From the NCBI GenBank assembly GCA_049587975.1, contig JBAVEY010000315.1, positions 1 through 19,240 on the forward strand: DNA of 19,240 nucleotides, read 5' to 3'. The stretch comes from DASSJM01 sp049587975. GTDB lineage: Bacteria; Actinomycetota; UBA4738; HRBIN12. Position numbers and translations under genes: made by a program. The notes beneath the pieces were generated by a model. That model saw only the letters and a list, made by a program, of their open reading frames with translations. It searched no databases and had not been told where the DNA came from. Shown here in pieces: positions 6,857 to 16,083 of this stretch. Positions within the stretch are counted from its first letter, which is position 1. Every line of letters starts with the position of its first letter.

Positions 6857-7414
6857 GTGGCCGACAAGGACACCCTGGTCCGGCGCTACGCGGAGGCGCT
6901 GTTCCGTGTCGCCGTCGCCGAGGGGGATCTCGACGGCGTCGAGCGGCAGCTGTTCGGGTTCGCCAAGCTGGTCGAACGCGAGCCGCAGGTGCGCGAGGCG
7001 CTCACGGACCCCTCCCTGCCCACGGAGAACAAGCGGGCGCTGATCGCCGAGACGCTGGGCAAGCACGCGGAACCGCTGGCCGTGAACCTCCTCGGCTTCG
7101 TGGTGGAACAGGGTCACGCGCGGGAGCTGGGCGAGATCGTCGAGGCACTCATCGAGGTCGCGGCCGAGACGCGGCAGCACGCGGTCGCCGAGGTTCGCTC
7201 GGCGGTCCCGCTCGACGACGCGCGGGTCGCGAGGCTGGCCGGCGCGCTCTCCAAGGCCACCGGACGCGAGATCGAGGTCCGGGTCGTGGTCGACCCCAGC
7301 GTGGTCGGCGGCGTCGTGGCCAAGATCGGCGACGAGATCTTCGATGGCTCGGTGCGATCGCGCCTGCTCGAGGCGCGCGAGCATCTGGCCGGGACGACCA
7401 CGAGGAGCGGGTGA
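6857..7414 (+). CDS. atpH: F-type ATP synthase subunit delta (OSCP)
   Basis: Delta caps the alpha3-beta3 head and joins it to the b stalk. The 185-residue protein has the N-terminal helical domain beginning RRYAEALF and the C-terminal family signature VVGGVVAKIGDEIFDGSVRS (149-168). Its length is the ordinary bacterial one, much shorter than the long delta of many Actinobacteria (about 270 residues in streptomycetes) or the mycobacterial b-delta fusion. GTG at 6857 begins two bases after the atpF stop codon. Only a weak GGGG upstream could serve as ribosome site, so translational coupling to atpF is likely. Confidence 0.94.
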   Translation: MADKDTLVRRYAEALFRVAVAEGDLDGVERQLFGFAKLVEREPQVREALTDPSLPTENKRALIAETLGKHAEPLAVNLLGFVVEQGHARELGEIVEALIEVAAETRQHAVAEVRSAVPLDDARVARLAGALSKATGREIEVRVVVDPSVVGGVVAKIGDEIFDGSVRSRLLEAREHLAGTTTRSG

Positions 7415-7418
7415 CCCT

Positions 7419-9104
7419 ATGGCAGTGGACGAGCTGAGCTTCGATCCGAAGGACATCGCCGAGGCGCTGCGGCGCAACGTCGAGAGCTTCACACCTTCCG
7501 TGGAGCGTGAGGAGGTCGGCCGGGTGGTCGAGGCCGGCGACGGCATCGCCCGCGTCAAGGGGCTCCCCGGCGCGATGGCCAACGAGCTCCTCGAGTTCCC
7601 GAGCGGCGTACTGGGCCTCGCGTTCAACCTCGACGAGGACGAGATCGGCTGCGTCATCCTCGGCGAGTCCTCGCAGATCGAGGAGGGCGACCTGGTCAAG
7701 CAGACAGGCAGGATCCTGTCGATCCCGGTCGGCGACGGCTTCCTCGGCCGGGTGATCGACCCGCTCGGCGTCCCGCTCGACGGGAAGGGCCCGATCCACG
7801 CCGAGGACACGCGGGTGCTGGAGATCCAGGCGGCCAACGTGGTCGATCGCCAGCCGGTGAAAGAGCCGCTGCAGACCGGGATCACGGCGATCGACGCGAT
7901 GACGCCGATCGGGCGTGGGCAGCGGGAGCTCATCATCGGCGACCGGCAGACCGGCAAGACGGCGATCGCGATCGACGCGATCATCGCTCAACGCGAGAAC
8001 TGGGCGAGCGGGGATCCGAAGAGGCAGGTCCGCTGCGTCTACGTCGCGGTGGGGCAGAAGGCATCGACCGTGTCCGAGGTCGTCGAGACGCTGAGCGCCA
8101 ACGGCGCGCTCGAATACACGGTCGTCGTGAACGCCTCGGCGTCTGACCCGACCCCGTTCCAGTACCTCGCCCCGTACTCGGGAGCCGCGCTCGGAGCGTT
8201 CTGGATGTACGAGGGGCTCCACGCGCTGGCCGTGTACGACGACCTGTCCAAGCAGGCGACCGCCTACCGGACGCTGTCGCTGCTGCTCCGGAGGCCGCCC
8301 GGCCGGGAGGCGTATCCTGGCGACGTCTTCTACCTGCACTCCCGGCTCCTCGAGCGCGCCGCGAAGCTCTCTGACCGGCTCGGGGCCGGCTCGTTCACGG
8401 CGCTGCCGATCATCGAGACCAAGGGCAACGACATCTCCGCCTACATCCCGACCAACGTGATCTCGATCACGGACGGCCAGATCTACCTCGAGCCCGACCT
8501 GTTCTTCGCCGGGGTCCGCCCGGCGATCAACGTCGGCACCTCGGTCTCGCGCGTCGGCGGGAACGCCCAGATCAAGGCGATGAAGAAGATCGCGGGGACC
8601 CTGAGGATCGCCATGGCGCAGTACCGCGCGCTCGAGGCGTTCGCGCAGTTCGGGTCCGAGCTCGACAAGGAGTCCCAGAAGCAGCTCGCCCGCGGCGCCC
8701 GGGTCGTCGAGATCCTCAAGCAGCCGCAGTACCGGCCCGTGCCGGTCGAGGCGCAGGTCGTCGCGATCTGGGTCGGCACCGGCGGGTACCTCGACGCGCT
8801 GCCGGTCGAGGACGCCAAGCGGTTCGTGGACGAGTTCCTCGAGCATCTGTCTGCCCGGACGGGCGTCCTGGACGCCATCCGGGACTCGGGCGAGCTCTCC
8901 GATGAGACCGAGGCGACCCTGAAGCAGTCCGTCGGGGACTTCGCGCAGGGGTTCGTGCCGAGCGGCGTCGGGCCGGGTAGCGCGGCCGCCGCCGGCCAGG
9001 GTGGTCCTCGCGACGGTGTCCGCGAGGACGTCGGCTGGGACCGGCTCTCCTCGCACGACGACGAGCTCGACGAGCTCGACGAGCCCGCGGGCGCGGGCGA
9101 GTAG
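7419..9104 (+). CDS. atpA: F-type ATP synthase subunit alpha, with C-terminal acidic extension
   Basis: Alpha alternates with beta in the F1 head and binds regulatory nucleotide. The 561-residue protein has the Walker A GDRQTGKT at 174-181, VYVAVGQKASTV at 207-218, and Arg378 in SVSRVGG, the arginine finger that reaches the neighbouring beta site. The ATG at 7419 starts four bases after the delta stop, with GAGGAG at 7402-7407. The conserved domain ends near residue 510. The last 50 or so residues are an extra Gly/Pro-rich then acidic tail (SSHDDELDELDEPAGAGE at its end) whose DEL units come from a 9-bp repeat at 9060-9086. Mycobacterial alpha also carries a C-terminal extension. Whether this one is homologous cannot be told by eye. 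Confidence 0.97.
   Translation: MAVDELSFDPKDIAEALRRNVESFTPSVEREEVGRVVEAGDGIARVKGLPGAMANELLEFPSGVLGLAFNLDEDEIGCVILGESSQIEEGDLVKQTGRILSIPVGDGFLGRVIDPLGVPLDGKGPIHAEDTRVLEIQAANVVDRQPVKEPLQTGITAIDAMTPIGRGQRELIIGDRQTGKTAIAIDAIIAQRENWASGDPKRQVRCVYVAVGQKASTVSEVVETLSANGALEYTVVVNASASDPTPFQYLAPYSGAALGAFWMYEGLHALAVYDDLSKQATAYRTLSLLLRRPPGREAYPGDVFYLHSRLLERAAKLSDRLGAGSFTALPIIETKGNDISAYIPTNVISITDGQIYLEPDLFFAGVRPAINVGTSVSRVGGNAQIKAMKKIAGTLRIAMAQYRALEAFAQFGSELDKESQKQLARGARVVEILKQPQYRPVPVEAQVVAIWVGTGGYLDALPVEDAKRFVDEFLEHLSARTGVLDAIRDSGELSDETEATLKQSVGDFAQGFVPSGVGPGSAAAAGQGGPRDGVREDVGWDRLSSHDDELDELDEPAGAGE
9060..9086 (+). repeat. Three tandem 9-bp units within the atpA 3' end
   Basis: The unit GACGAGCTC occurs at 9060-9068 and 9069-9077, and as GACGAGCCC at 9078-9086. 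In frame it encodes Asp-Glu-Leu, Asp-Glu-Leu, Asp-Glu-Pro. Replication slippage could change the number of acidic units in the alpha tail without breaking the frame. Confidence 0.8.
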
Positions 9105-9113
9105 CGAGGGTTC

Positions 9114-10007
9114 GTGGGCGCGAAGCTCCGGGTCGTCCGCCGGCGGATCCGCTCGGTGCAGTCGACGATGAAGATCACGCGCGCGATGGAGCTCATCGCG
9201 GCCTCCCGGATCGTCAAGGCTCAGCAGCGGGTGTTCGAGGCGCGGCCCTACGCCGATCTCCTCACGGCGGCGATGGAGGACGTCGCCCGGCAGACCGGCT
9301 CGATCGCCCACCCGCTGCTCGAGGAGCGCGGGGCGGCGGCGCGGGCGGGGGTGCTCGTCATGACGAGCGACCGGGGGCTCGCGGGGTCGTTCAACGCGAA
9401 CCTGCTGAAACGGGCGGAGGACGTGCTCGGTCGGGTCCGGGCGCGCGGCGTCGAGCCCGTCCTGTACCTGACGGGCAAGAAGGCGCTCGGGTACTTCCGC
9501 TTCCGGGGGGTGACGCCCGAGGCGTCGTGGACGGGATTCTCCGAGGTGCCGCGGTACGACGCCGCCGAGGAGATCGGGGCCCGCATGATCGAGGACTTCG
9601 GGTCGGGTCGGATCGACGAGCTCCACACGATCTACACGGATTTCCGCTCGTCGTTCACGTTCCGAGCCACGGACAAGCGGTTCCTGCCGATCGCGCCCGA
9701 AGAGGTCGTCGCGGCCGCCTCCGGCGTCCCGAGTCCCGAGTACATCTTCGAGCCCGAGCCGGCCGAGATCCTGGACGACCTGCTCCCCCAGTACGTCATC
9801 ACGAAGGTCTACTTCGCGTTGCTCGAGTCCGCCGCCTCGGAGAACGCCGCCCGGCAGCGCGCGATGGCGGCGGCGACCGACAACGCGGACGAGCTCATCA
9901 AGGTGCTCACCCGGCAGGCGAACCGCGCCCGTCAGGACGAGATCACGACCGAGATCATGGAGATCGTGGGCGGGGCGGAGGCCCTGGCCCACGCGTCAGG
10001 GGAGTGA
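9114..10007 (+). CDS. atpG: F-type ATP synthase subunit gamma
   Basis: Gamma is the central shaft that couples c-ring rotation to catalysis. The 297-residue protein has the N-terminal helix beginning MGAKLRVVRRRIRSVQ with TRAMELIAASRI, and the C-terminal helix with ALLESAASENAARQRAM and ATDNADELI, both hallmark stretches. It ends IVGGAEALAHASGE, resembling actinobacterial gamma subunits as I recall them. The GTG at 9114 is fixed by this conserved N-terminus. GAGGG at 9106-9110 lies close by, with only three bases between. Nine bases separate it from the atpA stop. Confidence 0.96.
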   Translation: MGAKLRVVRRRIRSVQSTMKITRAMELIAASRIVKAQQRVFEARPYADLLTAAMEDVARQTGSIAHPLLEERGAAARAGVLVMTSDRGLAGSFNANLLKRAEDVLGRVRARGVEPVLYLTGKKALGYFRFRGVTPEASWTGFSEVPRYDAAEEIGARMIEDFGSGRIDELHTIYTDFRSSFTFRATDKRFLPIAPEEVVAAASGVPSPEYIFEPEPAEILDDLLPQYVITKVYFALLESAASENAARQRAMAAATDNADELIKVLTRQANRARQDEITTEIMEIVGGAEALAHASGE

Positions 10008-10010
10008 GAG

Positions 10011-11438
<1,428 letters not shown>

Positions 11439-11834
11439 ATGGCGCTCGACGTTCACCTCGTCACGCCCGAACGCGAGGTGTGGGCCGGACCGGCCGAGAT
11501 GGTGGTCGCGCGCGGGACCGCCGGGATGGTCGGGATCTTGGCCGGGCACGCCCCGCTGCTGATCCGGCTCGCGATCGGCGCCCTGCGGATCCAGCTCGAA
11601 GACGGACGCTGGGAGGTCGCGATCGTGGACGGCGGGTTCCTCCACGTCACGAACGCCGAGGACTCGACGCGCGTTGACGTCCTTGCCACCTCCGCCGAGA
11701 TGGCGGACGAGATCGACCGGCAAGCCGCGCAGACCCGGGTCGAGCAGGCGCAGGCGCAGCTGTCCGAGGGGGACGACGCCGACGTGCGTGCCGAGCTCGC
11801 CAAGGCCCTGGCCCGCACGGATCTCGACGGGTAG
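11439..11834 (+). CDS. atpC: F-type ATP synthase subunit epsilon
   Basis: Epsilon sits at the foot of gamma and in many bacteria limits ATP hydrolysis. The 131-residue protein has the N-terminal beta-sandwich with LVTPEREVWAG, GILAGHAPLL and the GGFLHVTN strand, then a C-terminal helical segment rich in Ala, Gln and Glu (about residues 87-127). The ATG at 11439 abuts the beta stop (TAGATG) with no spacer, so translation probably relies on ribosomes finishing atpD. It closes the ATP synthase set; murA follows after 43 bases. Confidence 0.95.
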   Translation: MALDVHLVTPEREVWAGPAEMVVARGTAGMVGILAGHAPLLIRLAIGALRIQLEDGRWEVAIVDGGFLHVTNAEDSTRVDVLATSAEMADEIDRQAAQTRVEQAQAQLSEGDDADVRAELAKALARTDLDG

Positions 11835-11877
11835 CCTCGCGGGTCCCGGGGAACCGGGGGCCTAGGATGGAGATGCC
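11835..11877 (+). promoter_or_regulatory. atpC-murA spacer: small hairpin and TAGGAT box
   Basis: A 5-bp G/C stem (11845-11849 with 11854-11858) closes a GGAA tetraloop of the GNRA type. TAGGAT at 11863-11868 fits the TANNNT -10 pattern used in actinobacteria and sits nine bases before the murA ATG, but no -35 is visible. GGAG at 11869-11872 can act as ribosome site. The spacer may weaken read-through and give murA some transcription of its own; this is inference. Confidence 0.35.
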
Positions 11878-13149
11878 ATGGATCGCCTGCTCGTGACCGG
11901 GGGCACGCCGCTCGACGGGACCGTCGAGATCGCCGGCGCGAAGAACTCGGCGCTCAAGCTCATGGCCGCGGTGGTGCTGGCCGACGGCCGCTCGACCGTC
12001 CGCAACGTCCCGCGGATCCAGGACTGCATCACGATGGTCGAGGTGCTCGAGCACCTGGGCGTCGGATGCGCCTGGACGGGCGACGCGCTCGTCCTGGAGA
12101 CCTCGGACGTGCGGCCGATCGAGACGCCCTACGAGCTCGTCAGCCGGATGCGCGCCTCGATCCTGGTCCTCGGCCCGCTGCTGGCGCGGTTCGGCACCGC
12201 GCGGGTGGCGATGCCCGGTGGCTGCAACATCGGATCCCGCGCGATCGACCTGCACATCCGCGGTCTCGAGAAGATGGGCGCCCGGTTCTCGTCCGAGCAC
12301 GGGTTCCTCCTGGGCGAGACGTCCGGCCTGCGCGGCGCCGTGGTCAACCTCGACTTCCCGAGCGTCGGCGCGACCGAGAACGTGCTGATGGCCGCCGTCG
12401 CGGCGCGCGGGACGACCGTGATCGAGAACGCCGCGCGCGAGCCCGAGTTGGTGGATCTCGCGGACTTCCTCGTCGCGATGGGCGCGCGGATCGAGGGCGT
12501 GGGCACCCCGACGATCGAGATCCAGGGCGTCGACGGCTTCGGGGCGGTCGACCACACGGTGATCCCCGACCGGGTCGAGGCCGGCACGTACGCGATCGCG
12601 GTGTGCTCGACGGGCGGGCGCGTCGTGCTCTCGGGCGCGCGCGCCGACCACATGGACCTGGTCCTGTCCAAGCTCGCCGACGCCGGCGCCGACGTGCTGG
12701 CGACCGACGCAGGCGTCGCGATCTCGATCGGATCGCGGGTCCGGTGTGTCGATCTGGTGACGCTGCCGTACCCGGGGTTCCCGACCGACCTCCAACCCCA
12801 GATGATGGCCCTCCTCGCATCGGCGGAGGGGACGAGCATCGTGACGGAGAACGTGTTCGAGGGCCGGTTCATGTTCGTCGACGAGCTGAACCGGATGGGG
12901 GCCGACATCCGCACCGAGGGCCACCATGCGGTGATCCGCGGCATCGAGCGGCTGTCGTCCGCGCCCGTGCGAGCGTTCGACATCCGTGCGGGGGCGGCGA
13001 TGGTGATCGCGGCGCTCTCGGCCGACGGCGTGACCGAGATCGAGGACATGTACCACGTCGACCGCGGCTACCAGGACCTCGAGGCCAAGCTGACGGCCCT
13101 CGGCGCCGTCGTCCGCCGCGAGCGCGAACGCTCTCCGGCCCTCCAGTGA
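11878..13149 (+). CDS. murA: UDP-N-acetylglucosamine 1-carboxyvinyltransferase (MurA)
   Basis: MurA transfers enolpyruvate from phosphoenolpyruvate to UDP-GlcNAc in the cytoplasm, the first committed step of peptidoglycan synthesis. The 423-residue protein has the expected length. Lys22 and Asn23 lie in the GAKNSALK substrate-binding motif. The catalytic loop is AMPGGCNIGSRAIDLH with Cys116, the residue modified by fosfomycin in sensitive enzymes; some actinobacteria have Asp there. A later YPGFPTDLQPQ contains the conserved catalytic Asp. The ATG at 11878 has GGAG five bases upstream. A location just after the ATP synthase operon is common in Actinobacteria, although other genes often lie between. 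It overlaps the next gene by GTGA. Confidence 0.97.
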   Translation: MDRLLVTGGTPLDGTVEIAGAKNSALKLMAAVVLADGRSTVRNVPRIQDCITMVEVLEHLGVGCAWTGDALVLETSDVRPIETPYELVSRMRASILVLGPLLARFGTARVAMPGGCNIGSRAIDLHIRGLEKMGARFSSEHGFLLGETSGLRGAVVNLDFPSVGATENVLMAAVAARGTTVIENAAREPELVDLADFLVAMGARIEGVGTPTIEIQGVDGFGAVDHTVIPDRVEAGTYAIAVCSTGGRVVLSGARADHMDLVLSKLADAGADVLATDAGVAISIGSRVRCVDLVTLPYPGFPTDLQPQMMALLASAEGTSIVTENVFEGRFMFVDELNRMGADIRTEGHHAVIRGIERLSSAPVRAFDIRAGAAMVIAALSADGVTEIEDMYHVDRGYQDLEAKLTALGAVVRRERERSPALQ

Positions 13150-14849
13150 CCCGCGCGCGTCTCGGCGCGCTCGCCGTGGTGCTCGCGTCGTTGCTCCTCT
13201 GTTGGCCCGCAAGCGCAGCCATCGACCCGGGCGAGCCGGTGGCGATGTTGTTCCGTGTGCCCGGGGTCTCGTTCGAGGAGTTGCTGGCAACCCCCGAGAT
13301 CGCGTCGCTCGCTCGGGCGGGAGGTGCCGGACTCCTCGTGTACCAGGCCTCCCTACCCGCACGGCTTGGCGGCCCCCAGCGCTCGTCGCCATCGGAGGGA
13401 CCGTTCCAGGAGTTCTTCCTTCCGCCGAGCGTCTTCGGTGGCGTGGACGGGGTTGCGGAGGAGATCGCTCGGATCGTAGAGGCCTCCCCTCAGCAGCGTC
13501 TGCTCGTGATCGTGACGAGTCTCGAGCCGTCCCCTGCGATGCGAGCGGCGAAGGACGACTTGCATCCCATCGTCATGGGGGTGGGCGCCCCAGACCAGCT
13601 ATTCCCTGACACTGGGACCCCGGGATCGCTCACCTCCGATTCCACCCGACGATCCGGAGTCGTGGTCGATGCTGATATCCGGCCGACGGTCTCGGAGTTC
13701 ATCGGGCGACCGATCCAGGAAGCGGAGGTCGGTTCAGCGATCGAGATCATCCCGGGACCCCCACCCTTCGAGCTGCACGAGCGCTACCTCGCGCAGCGTC
13801 GGATGTACGTCCCGATCGGGACCGCTGGCGGGATCTACCTCGCGATCGCGGGTCTCGGCGCGATCGCGGTCCTCGCGCTGGGGAGCCGGGTGCCGAACGG
13901 TACCCGACGGATCTTCGGATGGGGTTGCCTGTCGGTCGCCGCGCTCGCGACCGCGTTGCTCGCCGCGGGGCACCTGCCCGACCTGACGTACGCCACCGTG
14001 GTCCCGTTCGTCGCGCTCGTGACGGTGTTCGGCACGCTCGCGTTCGCGCCGCTCGAGCGCCGGGACATCCTGCTCGTCCCGGTCGGGATCGGGATCGCCG
14101 TCCTCGCGTTCTTCGCGCTCGAGGCGGTCTTGGTCTGGACGGGTGCGCTCACGCCCCTCGTCGGTGGGTCCGAGCTCGACGGCGGCCGCTTCTACGGGTT
14201 GCCGAACGTCTTCATCGGCCTCCTGATCGGCGCGTGCCTCTGGGTGGCCCACCGGCTCCGCACCGGCGCCGGCGTCGCACTCCTCGTCGGCGTGGCGCTG
14301 TTCGCCGGCCTGCCCTACGTGGGCGCGAACCTCGGGGGCGGCGTCACGCTGTTCGCGTCCGCAGGGGTGTGGCTCGCGGTCCGTGAACGCGGGCGCCTCG
14401 GCGTCTGGAGGGGCATCGGCGTGATCGTCGGGATGACCGTGCTCGGGATGGCGCTGTTGCTCGTGGCCCACGCGATCTCGCCGTTCGAGACGCACGTCGC
14501 CCGGTTCGAGGAGCAGGCGGGAGGGCTCGGCGGCGCGGTCGGGAAGGTGGGGGACCGGCTCCAGGTCGGGTTCGATCTGATCGGGCGGAACCCCTTCGCG
14601 CTGATCCCTGTGATCGGGCTCCCGGTCGCGATCGCGGCGGTGCTCTGGCCCCCGGCCCCGCTGCGGCCGAGCCTGCAACGGAGCCCCGCATGGCGCGACG
14701 CGATCCTCGTCACGCTCCTGGCCGGGGTCGTCGCGTACCTCGCGAACGACTCGGGGCCGGCGGCGGCGGGCTTCGCGTTCGGGCTCGGGCTCGGCGGGCT
14801 GCTGGGCGTGTCGCTCCTGTCCGGAGCCGGGAAGATGGGGGAGCCGTGA
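13146..14849 (+). CDS. Exported polytopic membrane protein with degenerate alkaline-phosphatase-like N-domain
   Basis: The 567-residue protein starts with a signal peptide (1-25, ending PASAA). An extracytoplasmic domain of about 200 residues follows, then roughly ten membrane helices from about 224 to 558. The outer domain recalls the alkaline phosphatase/sulfatase fold: VAMLFRVPGVSFEELLA in place of a first strand ending Asp-Gly, RLLVIVTSLEPS in place of a strand leading to Asp-His, and TSDSTRRSGVV then ADIRPTVSEFIG, the usual end of the domain. The metal-binding positions appear lost. The membrane part has GGRFYGLPN (346-353 region), GANLGGG (393-399) and ANDSGPAAAG (533-542), which I associate with uncharacterised phosphatase-like membrane proteins. 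GTG at 13146 overlaps the murA stop. A cell-envelope role is inferred from context only. Confidence 0.6.
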   Translation: MTRARLGALAVVLASLLLCWPASAAIDPGEPVAMLFRVPGVSFEELLATPEIASLARAGGAGLLVYQASLPARLGGPQRSSPSEGPFQEFFLPPSVFGGVDGVAEEIARIVEASPQQRLLVIVTSLEPSPAMRAAKDDLHPIVMGVGAPDQLFPDTGTPGSLTSDSTRRSGVVVDADIRPTVSEFIGRPIQEAEVGSAIEIIPGPPPFELHERYLAQRRMYVPIGTAGGIYLAIAGLGAIAVLALGSRVPNGTRRIFGWGCLSVAALATALLAAGHLPDLTYATVVPFVALVTVFGTLAFAPLERRDILLVPVGIGIAVLAFFALEAVLVWTGALTPLVGGSELDGGRFYGLPNVFIGLLIGACLWVAHRLRTGAGVALLVGVALFAGLPYVGANLGGGVTLFASAGVWLAVRERGRLGVWRGIGVIVGMTVLGMALLLVAHAISPFETHVARFEEQAGGLGGAVGKVGDRLQVGFDLIGRNPFALIPVIGLPVAIAAVLWPPAPLRPSLQRSPAWRDAILVTLLAGVVAYLANDSGPAAAGFAFGLGLGGLLGVSLLSGAGKMGEP

Positions 14850-15652
14850 GCAGCCAGCCACAGATCCCGCCGCGTCCCGACGGTCTCCATCCTGCGCCGC
14901 CGACTGCCCCGACCCCGCCGCGTCCCGACACGCAGGACGGCCTCCGGCCCAAGGCGTCCTGGAGCTGGTACGAGGCGCTCGGCGTCTACATCGCCGCCTT
15001 CCTCCTGGCCGGGTTCGTCACGCTGCCGCTCGTCCGGTTCATGGAACCGGATACCGATCTCACGAACATCGTCCTCACGGTCGTCGCGGCGCTCGTGATC
15101 CTCGGGGTGTTGATCACCTGGCTGTCGACGCGCCACCGCGGCTGGCTCGAGGTGATCCGCCTCCCGGAACCGGGAACGTGGCGCGGGCAGATCGGCGCGG
15201 GCGTGGTCTTCGGTCTCGTGCTGTACCCCGTGATGGTGATCGTGGTCGGAGGTCTGCTCACCTACCTCCTCGAGACGATCAGCGGCCAGCACGTCGAGGC
15301 CCCCGAGCAGGTCGGCCAGGACCTTCCCGCGATCGGGACGGCCCTCACGGTCCTGTACGCGATCGTGATCGCCCCGATCGGCGAAGAGTTGTTCTTCCGC
15401 GGGGTGCTGTTCCGATCGCTCCGTGACCGGCACGGGTTCTGGGTCGGCGCCGTGGGCTCGGCGGTCGGCTTCGGGTTGATCCACTTCATCCCGGGGTCGG
15501 CGATCGATGCGGCGCTGTTGATGATCGTGATGTTCTTCACGGGCATGGCCCTGTGCTTCCTGTACGAGCGGCGGGGCACGATCGTGGCGCCGATCGCCGC
15601 GCACGTGACCTTCAACGTGATCGGCATCGTGCTGATCTTCGGGTTGCGGTAG
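14846..15652 (+). CDS. CPBP-family intramembrane metalloprotease
   Basis: The 268-residue membrane protein belongs to the CPBP (CAAX protease/bacteriocin-processing, Abi) family. The motifs lie in successive helices: GEELFFRG with Glu180, Glu181 and Arg185; FGLIHF with His213; and AAHVTFN with His253 and Asn257. These are the expected metal and catalytic residues, so it is likely active. The N-terminal 35 residues are Pro-rich and cytoplasmic, followed by about seven or eight hydrophobic segments. Known members cleave prenylated proteins, peptides or membrane-bound regulators; the target here is unknown. GTG at 14846 overlaps the preceding stop by GTGA, so it is made together with the phosphatase-like membrane protein. 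Confidence 0.88.
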   Translation: MSSQPQIPPRPDGLHPAPPTAPTPPRPDTQDGLRPKASWSWYEALGVYIAAFLLAGFVTLPLVRFMEPDTDLTNIVLTVVAALVILGVLITWLSTRHRGWLEVIRLPEPGTWRGQIGAGVVFGLVLYPVMVIVVGGLLTYLLETISGQHVEAPEQVGQDLPAIGTALTVLYAIVIAPIGEELFFRGVLFRSLRDRHGFWVGAVGSAVGFGLIHFIPGSAIDAALLMIVMFFTGMALCFLYERRGTIVAPIAAHVTFNVIGIVLIFGLR

Positions 15653-15660
15653 GAGGATCG

Positions 15661-16080
15661 ATGGCCCGGTTCCCGAGCGACGAGTGGCTCTCGCGGTACC
15701 GAGAGCTCATCAACGGATCCGAGGAGTACCGCCTGGCGGCCGAGACGTGGGAAGGCGACATCGCCTTCTTCATGGAGGCCGAGCCCGACCACGGCGTGCC
15801 GGACGACCTCGTCGCCTGGCTCGATCTGTGGCACGGCGAGTGCCGGGACGCCCGGATGATCACCGCCGGCGAGGCCGACGCGGCCGCCTACGGGATCCGT
15901 GCGCCGTACTCCCGATGGCGGGAAGTGGTCCTCGGCGATCTCGAGCCGGTCAAGGCCATGGTCCAGGGCAAGCTCAAGCTCCGCGGCGACCTCGCCACGA
16001 TCGTCCGTCACGTCCGGGCCGCGCAGGAGCTCGTGCACCTCACGACGATGGTGCCGACCGAGTTCTTGGGTGACGCCTGA
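15661..16080 (+). CDS. SCP2-type sterol-carrier-like protein
   Basis: This small soluble protein of 139 residues has no signal peptide or membrane helix. Its pattern fits bacterial SCP-2 sterol-transfer-like proteins: an N-terminal helix (DEWLSRYRELINGSEEYR), a beta region with LDLWHGECRDAR, and the closing GDLEPVKAMVQGKLKLRGDL followed by an amphipathic helix. Such domains form a hydrophobic pocket for lipids or acyl-CoA; in bacteria the ligand is seldom known. The ATG at 15661 has AGGAGG four bases upstream (15651-15656). It ends three bases before the dehydrogenase gene, so the two are probably co-translated and may act on one hydrophobic substrate. Confidence 0.78.
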   Translation: MARFPSDEWLSRYRELINGSEEYRLAAETWEGDIAFFMEAEPDHGVPDDLVAWLDLWHGECRDARMITAGEADAAAYGIRAPYSRWREVVLGDLEPVKAMVQGKLKLRGDLATIVRHVRAAQELVHLTTMVPTEFLGDA

Positions 16081-16083
16081 GCG

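Noticed and set aside
7149..9992. A 947-codon open frame on the minus strand opposite delta, alpha and gamma
   Set aside because: It is an antisense shadow of atpH, atpA and atpG in GC-rich DNA. Its translation is Arg/Asp/Leu/Val-rich with no recognisable domain.
12066..13145. Extension of the phosphatase-like protein upstream through murA
   Set aside because: The upstream part is murA out of frame. GTG 13146 gives an immediate signal peptide and the GTGA overlap seen at other junctions.
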